From: Anaerolineae bacterium
GTDB taxonomy: Bacteria; Chloroflexota; Anaerolineae; Promineifilales; Promineifilaceae
Assembly: GCA_023384355.1 (NCBI GenBank)
Contig: JAHDWL010000020.1
Location: 1-57,060, forward strand
Length of the DNA stretch: 57,060 nt
Reading direction: 5' to 3'
The position numbers and the translations under genes were made by a program. This document shows positions 33,124-41,720 of the stretch, piece after piece; position 1 is the first letter of the stretch, and each line of letters opens with the position of its first letter. Under the pieces are notes generated by a model that was given only the letters and a program-made list of their open reading frames with translations, was not told the origin of the DNA and searched no databases.

Positions 33124-34071
33124 ATGACATTCAAACGTGTGTTGCGATTGCTGGGTCTCCTTTTGGGGATTGTGATCGGAGTGGTCTCCTTGTTGATCGC
33201 CTACCTGACCCGGCGGATGGTCACCCCCGCACGCCAGCCGCTCTGGACGACCCCGGCCGAGATGGGCTTGCCTTATGAAGATGTGAACTTCCCGGCACAG
33301 GACAGCGTTCGTTTATCCGGTTGGTTTATCCCCGCGCCGAAATCAAATGACCCAAGCGGCGCGACAGTGATACTGGTTCATGATTGGACATGGAACCGGC
33401 TGGGCGACGCGGCATCTGATTTAATGGCTGATCTTACGGGTACCACACCTGTTGAATTTCTCCGGTTAGCCCACGCCTTGCATTATGGAGGGTACCATGT
33501 GCTGATTTATGACCAGCGAAACCATGGCGAGAGTGCGTCTCACCTACCTGTGACGTTCGGTCGGGAGGAGGCATATGACCTGATCGGAGCGATAAACTAT
33601 CTGCAAACCCGATCCGAAGTTGCCCCCGAGAAAATCGGGGTCATCGGTTTTTCCATGGGCGCCAATGCCATCCTCTATGCACTGCCTCAAACAAACCAGA
33701 TCGCCGCGGCGATAGCCGTACAACCGATGACAATGTCATCATACGTCGAGGGCTATAGCGCGGACTTGTTGGGGTTGCCGGGTAAGGTTATCCTGCCCGT
33801 GGTGGAAACGCTCTACTCGGCAATTGGGGGCGTAAGGTTGAGCGCGCTCCAGCCCGCCTTTGCCGCCGCGGGAGGGGGGAAAACCCCGGTCCTGTTCATC
33901 CAGTGCAAGTCTGATCATTGGGGATCTATGGAGGATGTGGACCGTTTGCGGGCTGCCACTCCTGAAGGAGAGGGGCCACTCTATGTGGATGGGGCACATC
34001 GCTATCAAGGTTACCAGTATCTCATCGAAAACCCCAGGATCGCCATGACCTTCTTCGAGAGATATTTCTAG
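33124..34071 (+). CDS. Membrane-anchored alpha/beta hydrolase
   Basis: A 315-residue protein with an N-terminal membrane helix (LLGLLLGIVIGVVSLLIAYL, about residues 9-28) and an alpha/beta hydrolase domain. The domain shows VILVHDWTWNR, YDQRNHGESA, the nucleophile elbow GFSMGA (Ser near residue 178) and a late HRYQGYQ histidine. It resembles BAAT/S9-like hydrolases of the inner membrane. The substrate is unknown. GGGAGGATT precedes the ATG. It closes the plus-strand run and is followed by a strong terminator. Confidence 0.82.
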   Translation: MTFKRVLRLLGLLLGIVIGVVSLLIAYLTRRMVTPARQPLWTTPAEMGLPYEDVNFPAQDSVRLSGWFIPAPKSNDPSGATVILVHDWTWNRLGDAASDLMADLTGTTPVEFLRLAHALHYGGYHVLIYDQRNHGESASHLPVTFGREEAYDLIGAINYLQTRSEVAPEKIGVIGFSMGANAILYALPQTNQIAAAIAVQPMTMSSYVEGYSADLLGLPGKVILPVVETLYSAIGGVRLSALQPAFAAAGGGKTPVLFIQCKSDHWGSMEDVDRLRAATPEGEGPLYVDGAHRYQGYQYLIENPRIAMTFFERYF

Positions 34072-34085
34072 AGACTGGAATTTAA

Positions 34086-34127
34086 GCAGAACAGGCGCGG
34101 GATATCTGTATCTCTCACCTGTTCTGC
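34086..34127. other. First hairpin between convergent genes
   Basis: A 10-bp perfect stem, GCAGAACAGG with CCTGTTCTGC, with a 22-nt loop, 15 nt after the hydrolase stop. Confidence 0.5.
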
Positions 34128-34146
34128 CCCCGACATTGCTTGTCGA

Positions 34147-34195
34147 TTTCCGTTGTCAGGCTATCGGCGATGGCCTGACAACGGAAACGATTTTT
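34147..34195 (+). terminator. Strong intrinsic terminator of the M16/acpS run
   Basis: A 15-bp perfect stem, TTTCCGTTGTCAGGC with GCCTGACAACGGAAA, an 11-nt loop, then CGA and five T residues in the plus direction. Confidence 0.88.
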
Positions 34196-34224
34196 GACTT
34201 AACGTCTTGCCGGGATGTTAAGTC
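34196..34224 (-). other. Third hairpin, at the ABC gene 3' end
   Basis: An 8-bp perfect stem, GACTTAAC with GTTAAGTC, with a 13-nt loop; the stem includes the stop codon region of the convergent ABC gene at 34218. Confidence 0.45.
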
Positions 34225-36197
34225 GCCGGACTGAGTTGAAGATGAGCGAGGTCTTCCGGCTCGGCGTTGCCGTCTGCTGAACGCCTGAACTGACTCATAT
34301 ACAGGTTGTAGTAGAAACCGCGGTCAGCCAACAGCTGATCATGGGTGCCGCGCTCGATGATCTGCCCATCCCTGACGACGAGCACCTGATCAGCGTGTCG
34401 AATGGTGCTCAGGCGGTGGGCGATGACGAAGCTGGTTCGGCCATGGAGGAGATCTTCCAGAGCCTTCTGAATTTCCCTCTCGGTGCGTGTATCCACGCTA
34501 CTTGTGGCCTCATCGAGGATCAGGATTCGTGGGTCGATGAGCGCCACGCGGGCGATCGACAACAGTTGTCGTTGCCCCTGGCTAAGGCCGCCGCCTCGCT
34601 CGCCCAGCACGGTCTCATATCCGTTCGGAAGACGGGAAATGAACTCATGGGCGTGGGCGAGACGCGCAGCTGCCATCACCTCTTCCTCAGAGGCTTCAGG
34701 TCGGCCGTAGCGAATGTTGTTCATCACCGTATCGCTGAACAGGAATGAGTCCTGCAAAACGATGCCGATCTGGCGGCGCAGACTTTCCTGTGTGACCTCG
34801 CGAATGTCCGTTCCGTCAATCGTGACGCTGCCGGAGGATACTTCCCAGAACCGCGGCAAGAGGTTGATTATCGTCGTTTTGCCCGCACCTGTGGGTCCGA
34901 CAATGGCGATGGTTTGGCCGGGTTGAGCATCGATCGAGATCCCGCGTAAAATCGGCTCGCCGGGATTGTACTCGGCGAAGACATTATCATACACGACGTG
35001 CCCCACGATTGGCGGCATCGCGCGCGCGTTGGGGCTGTCGACGATATCCACCGGATCATCGAGTAGACCAAAAATGCGCTCAGCGCCGGCCAATGCGCTT
35101 TGGATGGAGGCCCACAGGGTCGATATCTGTTGGACCGGGCGGTTGAATTGCTGGGAGTAACCTATGAAGGTGATGATCAGACCGACTGAAACCGTTGTCC
35201 CCATAAGGCCTCGCCCGCTCAACATCAACAAGCCACCGACCACGGCTACGACAGCCAGACTGATGTAACCCAATCCTTCAAGCATGGGGCCTAATGCCCC
35301 GGTATAAGCCTGGGCGCGAATATTCGCATCGCGATTGGCGGCGTTGCTGGCCCGGAACTGTTCGATATTTTCATCTTCACGGCTGAATGCCTGGACCTCG
35401 CGCACAGATGAGATGCTTTCCTGCAGGTCGGCGTTTACATTGCCGATTTGAACGCGAGCCTTACGAAACGCCTGGCGCGCCTTGTTGGAAAACCAGCGTG
35501 TGACGATGACCATAAAGGGCAAAGTGATAAGGCTGATAAGGGCGTAGGGCGCATTCAGGCGGAACATGACCACAATGACCCAGACGATGGTCAGAGCACT
35601 CTGGAAGACCGCCACGAGGCCAAAGCCGATTATCTGCTGGAGAGTGTCGGTATCATTTGTGATGCGGCTCATAACGTCCCCGGCTTCGTGTTTGGTGAAG
35701 TATCCCAGGGATAACTGATGGATATGCGCGAATATCTGCGCCTGGAGGTCGCGCATGACCCGATAGCCGGCCCAGCTCATGATGTAAAACATGAGCCCAC
35801 TAAAAATGGCACTACCAAAATAGAGACCGACGATTAACAGGATGAGGCCGCCAAATCCGGCGAGTGTTTCTGCTTTTGTAGCAGTGATATCTGGCGTCGT
35901 GTACCAGCAATTGCTGAATGCGTCGGATTCGGTATTTCCCGCCATGGAAGCCATTGCGGCCATCCCCTCGCCGGCGGCCGCTCCCATGCTATAGGGACCC
36001 AGATAGCAATCCACCGCCTGACCGGTCAGGTTGGGAATCAGTACCTGCATGTAGGTGCTGGCAACCAGCAGAATTGCCACCAGTACGAGAGCCACACTAT
36101 AGTGGCGGAAGTAATGCCATAGCCGACGTAAAGTGCCTCTGACACTACGCGCTTTACGGGTTTCTTGCCCGAAGAATTGTGCTTGTCGATCCATCAT
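34218..36197 (-). CDS. ABC exporter subunit (consensus ATP site)
   Basis: A 659-residue half-transporter: a six-helix exporter domain (residues about 25-370) and an ATPase domain. Walker A is GPTGAGKTT and Walker B is ILILDEATSSVD, with the catalytic Glu kept. The signature is LSQGQ, not LSGGQ. An unusual Ala/Gly/Met insertion (SMGAAAGEGMAAMASMAG) lies in the first external loop. It pairs with the protein encoded just upstream to make a heterodimeric multidrug or lipid exporter. It is the last gene of the MarR operon, 17 nt after its partner. GGAG precedes the paired ATGs 36197/36194. Confidence 0.92.
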   Translation of the reverse strand: MMDRQAQFFGQETRKARSVRGTLRRLWHYFRHYSVALVLVAILLVASTYMQVLIPNLTGQAVDCYLGPYSMGAAAGEGMAAMASMAGNTESDAFSNCWYTTPDITATKAETLAGFGGLILLIVGLYFGSAIFSGLMFYIMSWAGYRVMRDLQAQIFAHIHQLSLGYFTKHEAGDVMSRITNDTDTLQQIIGFGLVAVFQSALTIVWVIVVMFRLNAPYALISLITLPFMVIVTRWFSNKARQAFRKARVQIGNVNADLQESISSVREVQAFSREDENIEQFRASNAANRDANIRAQAYTGALGPMLEGLGYISLAVVAVVGGLLMLSGRGLMGTTVSVGLIITFIGYSQQFNRPVQQISTLWASIQSALAGAERIFGLLDDPVDIVDSPNARAMPPIVGHVVYDNVFAEYNPGEPILRGISIDAQPGQTIAIVGPTGAGKTTIINLLPRFWEVSSGSVTIDGTDIREVTQESLRRQIGIVLQDSFLFSDTVMNNIRYGRPEASEEEVMAAARLAHAHEFISRLPNGYETVLGERGGGLSQGQRQLLSIARVALIDPRILILDEATSSVDTRTEREIQKALEDLLHGRTSFVIAHRLSTIRHADQVLVVRDGQIIERGTHDQLLADRGFYYNLYMSQFRRSADGNAEPEDLAHLQLSPAT

Positions 36198-36214
36198 GAT
36201 GAGTTTCTCCGCGC

Positions 36215-38110
36215 TCAGGCAGGGGTGATATCTTCCGCCAGTTGGGAATGGTAGATTTCGGCGTAGACAGGGCTATCTTCCAGGAGCTCTTCGTGCGTTC
36301 CCCGAGCGACTATCCGGCCTTTCTCAAGGACTAAAATCTGATCGGCATTCAGGACCGTGCTGATGCGTTGGGCGATGACAAAGCTCGTCCGCCCTTTCAT
36401 CAGGCTGTCCAGCGCTTTTTGTATTTCATATTCGGTGTTGAGATCGACGCTGCTTGTGCTGTCGTCGAGGATGAGGATGTGGGGGTTGAGCAACAAGGCC
36501 CGGGCGATGGCGATGCGCTGTTTCTGGCCACCGCTCAGGGTTGTTCCTCGCTCGCCGACCGGCGTGTCATATCCGTCGGGGAAGGATTCGATGAAATCGT
36601 GGGCTGCGGCCGCTCGCGCTGCGCTGATGATTTCTTCGTCAGATGCATCAGTGCGGCCGAAGGCGATGTTTTCGCGAATCGTCCCGCTGAACAGGACAGT
36701 TTCCTGGAGAACGATACCGATTTGTTGGCGCAGGCTCTCCAGCGTCACGTCGCGCACATCGTGGTCGTCGATCAAAACCTGTCCACTGCTCACATCATAA
36801 AAACGGGGGATGAGGTTGATGATGGTGCTTTTTCCGCTGCCTGTTGCCCCAAGCAGCGCGATCGTCTCGCCCGGTTCCGCCTTGAAGCTGATATCGGTCA
36901 ACACCGGCTCGCTCCCTGCAAAGTACCGAAAAGTCACATTGCGAAATTCCACGTGTCCTTCGACCTGGCCCAGTGTGAGGGCGTTCGGTTTGTTTTCGAC
37001 ATCATTTTTGGCGTCCAGAATTTCGAATATACGGTTGGCGCTGGCGCTGGCCTGGGCCATTAACGAGATGATGAATCCCAGTTGCCCCATCGGTATGAAA
37101 ACATACACCAGATAGAGACTAAACTTCTGCCATTCGCCGAGGGTCAGCGTGCCGTTAATGATCTGTCGACCACCGAAATAGAGAACGGCCGCCTGCCCAA
37201 GATTGGCGATGAGAAAAATGAAAGGAAAAAGAAAGGAAAAGATACGGCTGACTTTAATTCGCTGATCCAGAAGCGAATCGATCCCTTCATCGAAACGCTC
37301 CTCCTCGCGTTTCTCGCTGGTGAAGGACTTTACTACCCTTAGCCCGGCGAGGTTTTCCTGCAAAGTTGTATTAACCCGGCCAAGCCGCTTCTGGACTTCA
37401 ACGAACAGTGGCTGGGATATTGCGCCGAACAACATGAAGATGAAAAGGGCAATGGGTAATATGGGCAATACCACCAGCGTTAGCCGGACGTTGGTCATCA
37501 ACAGAATGATCAGGGTGCCCACCAGCAAGATCAAAGCCTGCAGGGCCAACAATAACCCCTGGCCGATGAAACCGCGCAATCGTTCAACATCATCGGTTGC
37601 GCGGACCATCAGTTGCCCTGTTCGATTATTATCGTGATAGCTGAAACTGAGCCGCTGAATTTTGGTGAAAATATCGTTCCGCAGATCGAAGGCAATATTC
37701 TCGGACAGAGCCTGAGACATGTAGTTCTGGCCGAATGCGAATATTCCGCGCGCGGCGGCAAAAACGACGATCAGGAGGCCGGCGTTGATCAATGTGCGTG
37801 GCGCGGCATCCAGTTCCGCCTGGGCGGACGTGAGGTCCAGGCCCAGGCGTTGGGCAGCGATGGCCTGGATGTTGGACGGCAGATTGAGGATACCCTGATT
37901 CGTGGCACTGTTTACGATTGTGTCGATAATCTGCTGCAATAGTTGCGGTACAAGGAGTTGCGCCGCTGTGGCGATAATCAGCGCGAGGGCGGCTCCGGCC
38001 GTTAATTTTGGATATGCGGCGAGATAGCGGAGTGCGCGGCCGAGTGCGGCCATCCCTGGTCGTTGTTCCTTCAGCTCGCTATGCCTGGGTTTCCTGCTGA
38101 CTAGTTGCAT
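36215..38110 (-). CDS. ABC exporter subunit (degenerate ATP site)
   Basis: A 631-residue half-transporter with a six-helix domain and an ATPase domain. Walker A is GATGSGKST and the signature is canonical LSGGQ, but Walker B is ILILDDSTSSVD, with Asp in place of the catalytic Glu. This is the pattern of the degenerate-site subunit in heterodimeric exporters such as TM287/288 and BmrCD. A low-complexity NAxxLTLGQVEG linker precedes the ATPase domain. ATG 38110 is 6 nt after GGAG; ATG 38116 would be too close. The start lies inside the MarR gene (32-nt overlap), so translation is coupled. Confidence 0.92.
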   Translation of the reverse strand: MQLVSRKPRHSELKEQRPGMAALGRALRYLAAYPKLTAGAALALIIATAAQLLVPQLLQQIIDTIVNSATNQGILNLPSNIQAIAAQRLGLDLTSAQAELDAAPRTLINAGLLIVVFAAARGIFAFGQNYMSQALSENIAFDLRNDIFTKIQRLSFSYHDNNRTGQLMVRATDDVERLRGFIGQGLLLALQALILLVGTLIILLMTNVRLTLVVLPILPIALFIFMLFGAISQPLFVEVQKRLGRVNTTLQENLAGLRVVKSFTSEKREEERFDEGIDSLLDQRIKVSRIFSFLFPFIFLIANLGQAAVLYFGGRQIINGTLTLGEWQKFSLYLVYVFIPMGQLGFIISLMAQASASANRIFEILDAKNDVENKPNALTLGQVEGHVEFRNVTFRYFAGSEPVLTDISFKAEPGETIALLGATGSGKSTIINLIPRFYDVSSGQVLIDDHDVRDVTLESLRQQIGIVLQETVLFSGTIRENIAFGRTDASDEEIISAARAAAAHDFIESFPDGYDTPVGERGTTLSGGQKQRIAIARALLLNPHILILDDSTSSVDLNTEYEIQKALDSLMKGRTSFVIAQRISTVLNADQILVLEKGRIVARGTHEELLEDSPVYAEIYHSQLAEDITPA

Positions 38111-38666
38111 AATCATCTCCGATGGCGGAATTATTCCTGTTTTCTTTAAGGCCTTGCGCGTGAGTATTCAATTTGTGCAATGCCAACGTAAAGTTTTTGA
38201 TCTCGTCTGGGCTTAAGGATTCAAATAAGCTGTTGATCATCTGAATATGGCTGCCGGTGCGGTCGACAACCTTCTGTCTTCCGGCGTTCGTCAATCGAAT
38301 GTTGAACCGGCGTCGATCATCAGGGTCAAGCTGCCGCTCCACCAGCCCCTCTTCTTCCAGGCCGCGAATAAGCGCGCTAATCGTGTTCCGGCGCGTGCCT
38401 TCATGTTCGCTGATTTCTGAAGGGTTTAGCCCTTCGCAATTGCCTGCCCACTCACAGAAATAGAGATGCATCAAAACGCGAAATTGGGGGAATGAGACAT
38501 CGGTTCTTTCAAAGCCGGTTTCCATCAACTGGGATATCTGGCGGTAAGTGATATAGAACTCGTCCATCAGACGGGCTGTTTGAGGGTCACTCTCCGGATG
38601 GATGGCGGCAAGAAAGGCCATCCATCGTTGGCGCTGCTCGGGAGAAAATCTATCGGATGGGCGCAT
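38079..38666 (-). CDS. MarR-family transcription regulator
   Basis: A 195-residue winged-helix regulator with the DNA-binding region near residues 70-135 (LNPSEISEHEGTRRNTISALIRGLEEEGLVERQ) and the beta wing DPDDRRRFNIRLT. It probably represses its own operon with the two ABC genes and is released by a transported small molecule. A Cys in YFCEWAGNCEG could be redox-sensitive. The C-terminal 30 residues are polar and overlap the ABC start. No Shine-Dalgarno site is visible at ATG 38666. Its promoter is near consensus, as expected for a repressed system. Confidence 0.88.
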   Translation of the reverse strand: MRPSDRFSPEQRQRWMAFLAAIHPESDPQTARLMDEFYITYRQISQLMETGFERTDVSFPQFRVLMHLYFCEWAGNCEGLNPSEISEHEGTRRNTISALIRGLEEEGLVERQLDPDDRRRFNIRLTNAGRQKVVDRTGSHIQMINSLFESLSPDEIKNFTLALHKLNTHAQGLKENRNNSAIGDDYATSQQETQA

Positions 38667-38707
38667 ATTTTCAGATCAATCCAACGACGAATAGTTCCAG
38701 ATAGAAT

Positions 38708-38735
38708 TATACGCTGTCGAACCATACTGTCAATA
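38708..38735 (-). promoter_or_regulatory. Near-consensus promoter of the MarR-ABC operon
   Basis: Minus strand TTGACA, a 16-bp spacer and TATAAT; both hexamers are perfect. The remaining 264-bp gap (38667-38930) shows no gene. Confidence 0.85.
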
Positions 38736-38930
38736 CGGCTGATGGAACATTGCTCCTTTGCGTTTATTCCCGTCAAGTCGTATTGGGGGAGAGTGAACAA
38801 AACTTTACTCGATCGGCAATTCTGCTAAAATCGGGCCTCGAGGTGAACCTTTCCTCAGGAGCCGTGATTTGCCTCGCCGACGCGGCCGGCATTATTCCGG
38901 CAGCTTTCCCTCCTGACCATACTTGTAAAT

Positions 38931-39692
38931 ATGTCTGTACCCGTAACCCGTCCTTTGGAACCACAAAAGCGCGCCATTGTCATCGGCGCATCATCTGGCC
39001 TGGGCGCGGCGCTGGTTCGCCTTTTGGCATCCCGGCGCTATCGTGTCGCGGCCGTCGCCCGTCGAGAGGCCGAATTGGCCGCGTTGAGAGATAGTGTCGG
39101 ACGGGATATGGTTCTGCCATACGTTCACGACGTGACCGAGCATGAGCAGGTGCCGATCCTCTTCGATCAAATAACGCGCGATCTCGGTGGTCTGGATTTG
39201 ATCATCTATGTCGCGGCCGTGCAACCACCAGTCGCCTTGCACGAGTACAACTTCGAAAAAGATGAGGCTATGCTGCGGACGAACTTGCTGGGGGCTGTTG
39301 CCTGGCTCAATCAGGCCGCATTGCGCTTTGAGCAGGCGCGGAGTGGTCACATTGTCGGCATCAGTTCGATAGCCGGAGATCGCGGGCGTGTGGGCAGTCC
39401 GGTTTACAACACGAGCAAGGCAGGTCTGAATACCTATCTTGAAGCGCTGCGCAATCGTCTGACACGCTTTGGCGTTACCGTGACCACGATTAAACCAGGC
39501 TTTATCGATACCGAGCTATTGAAGAATGCTCCCAAGACATTTTGGGTCATATCGCCGGACGAGGCTGCCGCTCAGGTTTACGCCGCGATTCGTCGCCGAA
39601 GTCAGGTGGTCTATGTTCCCCCTCGCTGGCGTCTCGTCGGCCTGATCGTGCGATCGATCCCCTCCTCGATTTTCAGACGCTTAAATTTCTAA
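38931..39692 (+). CDS. Short-chain dehydrogenase, DprE2-like
   Basis: A 253-residue SDR. The cofactor loop is GASSGLG near residue 19, and the catalytic set is Ser in GISSIAG with Y159-x3-K163 (YNTSK). Length and immediate pairing with a DprE1-like oxidase suggest the keto-reductase half of an epimerase system, as in mycobacterial DprE2, which reduces the 2-keto intermediate of decaprenylphosphoryl ribose to arabinose. Basic and hydrophobic residues at the C-terminus could contact the membrane. ATG 38931 has no ribosome binding site. The next gene starts 12 nt downstream. Confidence 0.75.
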   Translation: MSVPVTRPLEPQKRAIVIGASSGLGAALVRLLASRRYRVAAVARREAELAALRDSVGRDMVLPYVHDVTEHEQVPILFDQITRDLGGLDLIIYVAAVQPPVALHEYNFEKDEAMLRTNLLGAVAWLNQAALRFEQARSGHIVGISSIAGDRGRVGSPVYNTSKAGLNTYLEALRNRLTRFGVTVTTIKPGFIDTELLKNAPKTFWVISPDEAAAQVYAAIRRRSQVVYVPPRWRLVGLIVRSIPSSIFRRLNF

Positions 39693-39704
39693 GGTCACAA
39701 TACC

Positions 39705-41177
39705 ATGACAGATGTGAACTATATCCCCTCCAAACAGGGAGCGAGACACAATCCGGCAAGGACGATGATTGAACTGCCGGCCGAGCACCTGGAACGGCTT
39801 TCTTCATGGGGTGGTGTTGCCAGCGGCATGAGCTATGTTTTCCGCCCCAGCACGCCCGATTCACTCCATGAAGTCCTGTTGCTAGCCAGAAGGAGCGGCC
39901 GGACGGTAGGGCTACGGGGTGGCGGAAACAGTTATGGCGACGCGGCGACGAACAATGAGAATATTGTCGTGGATTTACGCCGGATGAAGCGTATCCTCGA
40001 TTGGAATCCCGCAACCGGCCGAATCCGGGTTGAGCCGGGCGTGACCTTGTCCGATTTGTGGCAGTACATCATTGAGGACGGCTGGTGGCCGCCTGTGGCG
40101 ACCGGAACCAGCTATACGACGATGGGCGGATCAGCAGCCATGAACGTCCACGGCAAGAACGCCTTCAAGGCGGGACCAATTGGCGACCACATCATCGAGT
40201 TCGATCTGATGCTGACGTCGGGAGAGACGATTACGTGCAGCCGTGAGGAGAATAGCGACGTCTTCCATGCCGCAATCGGTGGTTTCGGGATGCTGGGCAT
40301 TTTTACCAGTATCACCATGCAAATGAAACGTATCTACTCAGGGTTGCTTGAGGTTGAAACCTGCACGCGAGCCGATTTGTCTGAGATGTTCGGCTATTTC
40401 AACCAGCACGCCTCTGAATCCGATTATATCGTCGGCTGGATTGATTCGCTGGCTGGTGGCAAGTCGATCGGTCGGGGAGATGTTCATCGGGCGAATTATC
40501 TCGCTCCTGGCATGGACCCGCATCCTGCACAAACATTACGTACCGAAAACCAGCATCTTGGTCCGAACCTGTTTGGCGTGTTACCGCGTTCTGTCATGTG
40601 GCTGCTCATGCGGCCGATGGTTCGCAACGCCGGCATGAAAGTAGTCAATAAAGGAAAGTACCTGGCCGGTAGTTTCAGCGGTGTGAAAAAGTACCAGCAA
40701 CCGCACGTCCAGTTCCATTTCCTTCTCGACTACATCCCCGATTGGAAGAAAGCCTATGAACCGGGTGGCCTGATTCAGTATCAACCGTTTATCCCGAAAG
40801 AGACGGCTTACGATGCCTTCAGTGAGATTCTGTCGCTCTGCCGGAGACGAGGGCTACCGAATTATCTGACAGTCCTGAAGCGGCATCGACCGGACGATTT
40901 CCTGATGAGTTACGCCGTCGATGGTTTTTCAATGGCGATGGATTTCAGGGTAACTGATGAAAATCGCCAACGTGTCGTGTGGCTGGCCCGGGAGTTGGAC
41001 GATATCGTCATCGGGGCCGGGGGCCGGTTTTATTTTGCGAAGGATAGCACGTTGCGACCGGAGACCGCCGAGGCTTTTCTTGGCGAAGAGCGAATTACCC
41101 GCTTCCGTGAATTGAAACGCCGCTGCGATCCGGACGGCATTCTGGAAACCGATCTCTGGCGGCGGGTATTCGGCTGA
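39705..41177 (+). CDS. FAD-linked oxidase, DprE1-like
   Basis: A 490-residue FAD-binding oxidoreductase of the vanillyl-alcohol-oxidase fold. The FAD block RGGGNSYGDAA lies near residue 69, and the NVHGKNAFKAGPIGDHI block with His149 matches the covalent or flavin-contacting VHGKN of DprE1. The substrate half follows from about residue 200. It should oxidise the 2-OH of a polyprenyl-phosphate sugar, or a related polyol, passing the keto product to the SDR. Assignment to DprE1 rests on these motifs and the gene pair; an alditol-oxidase-type relative is the alternative. Confidence 0.75.
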   Translation: MTDVNYIPSKQGARHNPARTMIELPAEHLERLSSWGGVASGMSYVFRPSTPDSLHEVLLLARRSGRTVGLRGGGNSYGDAATNNENIVVDLRRMKRILDWNPATGRIRVEPGVTLSDLWQYIIEDGWWPPVATGTSYTTMGGSAAMNVHGKNAFKAGPIGDHIIEFDLMLTSGETITCSREENSDVFHAAIGGFGMLGIFTSITMQMKRIYSGLLEVETCTRADLSEMFGYFNQHASESDYIVGWIDSLAGGKSIGRGDVHRANYLAPGMDPHPAQTLRTENQHLGPNLFGVLPRSVMWLLMRPMVRNAGMKVVNKGKYLAGSFSGVKKYQQPHVQFHFLLDYIPDWKKAYEPGGLIQYQPFIPKETAYDAFSEILSLCRRRGLPNYLTVLKRHRPDDFLMSYAVDGFSMAMDFRVTDENRQRVVWLARELDDIVIGAGGRFYFAKDSTLRPETAEAFLGEERITRFRELKRRCDPDGILETDLWRRVFG

Positions 41178-41203
41178 TCGAGACAACTGCCGGCAGTGGG
41201 TAA

Positions 41204-41677
41204 TTACTCTTCGACTTCGCCGGAACTATCGCCCATATCGCCACCGGCAAGCCGGCGCATACGCGCTTCGATACCGCGGGCGATGACCGCGGCGTCTTCA
41301 TGGCGAGTGAAATAGTTGTGCTCTCCGGTAAGCGTCGCAAATCGCAAATAGATCGGGTGGCCATCGTCGACCTCATAGGCGATGGTGATCGTCCGGCCGG
41401 TTATTGCGCGAACCAAATCCCAATATTCACCCTTGAGCGCTTCAATTTGCTTTGGGTATCCTTCAGCATCGTCTTCCCGGCCGGCAAGGAACTGGCTGAG
41501 CTTGACGATATATTTGTCCGCCCCCTGCACCAAATCTAAAACGTCGGCCTGAAATATGGCTCGAAGATAATCCCCGTCAGGCAAACGCCAGGCGAATTGC
41601 ACGTTGAATGAATCGCCGATTTGATAGTGGGCCTGGGGCATCGCGAGGTCCAGGGGAAAGCGAGGGTCGCTGGTCAC
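41204..41677 (-). CDS. Hypothetical protein
   Basis: A 157-residue soluble protein I do not recognise. It has no signal peptide or membrane segment. The middle reads as alternating strands and one long helix (FQADVLDLVQGADKYIVKLSQFL), and the end is acidic (GDMGDSSGEVEE). Start GTG 41677 is inside the loop of a 13-bp hairpin. A later Met at 41641 (MPQAHYQIGD) is an alternative, but neither has a good ribosome binding site. It lies 43 nt downstream of the ATPase gene on the same strand. Confidence 0.6.
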   Translation of the reverse strand: MTSDPRFPLDLAMPQAHYQIGDSFNVQFAWRLPDGDYLRAIFQADVLDLVQGADKYIVKLSQFLAGREDDAEGYPKQIEALKGEYWDLVRAITGRTITIAYEVDDGHPIYLRFATLTGEHNYFTRHEDAAVIARGIEARMRRLAGGDMGDSSGEVEE

Positions 41678-41693
41678 ATTCAGCGACCCTCGC
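41660..41693 (-). other. 13-bp hairpin enclosing the GTG start of the hypothetical gene
   Basis: GCGAGGGTCGCTG pairs perfectly with CAGCGACCCTCGC around an 8-nt loop that holds the GTG start. Three T residues follow in the minus direction, so it may also end the ATPase transcript. Confidence 0.7.
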
Positions 41694-41720
41694 CGTTTCG
41701 TGTGGTGAAGGACAGCTAGA

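Noticed and set aside
38750-39094. A 114-residue plus-strand frame ahead of the SDR gene
   Set aside because: Overlaps the SDR gene in another frame and shows no protein family features.
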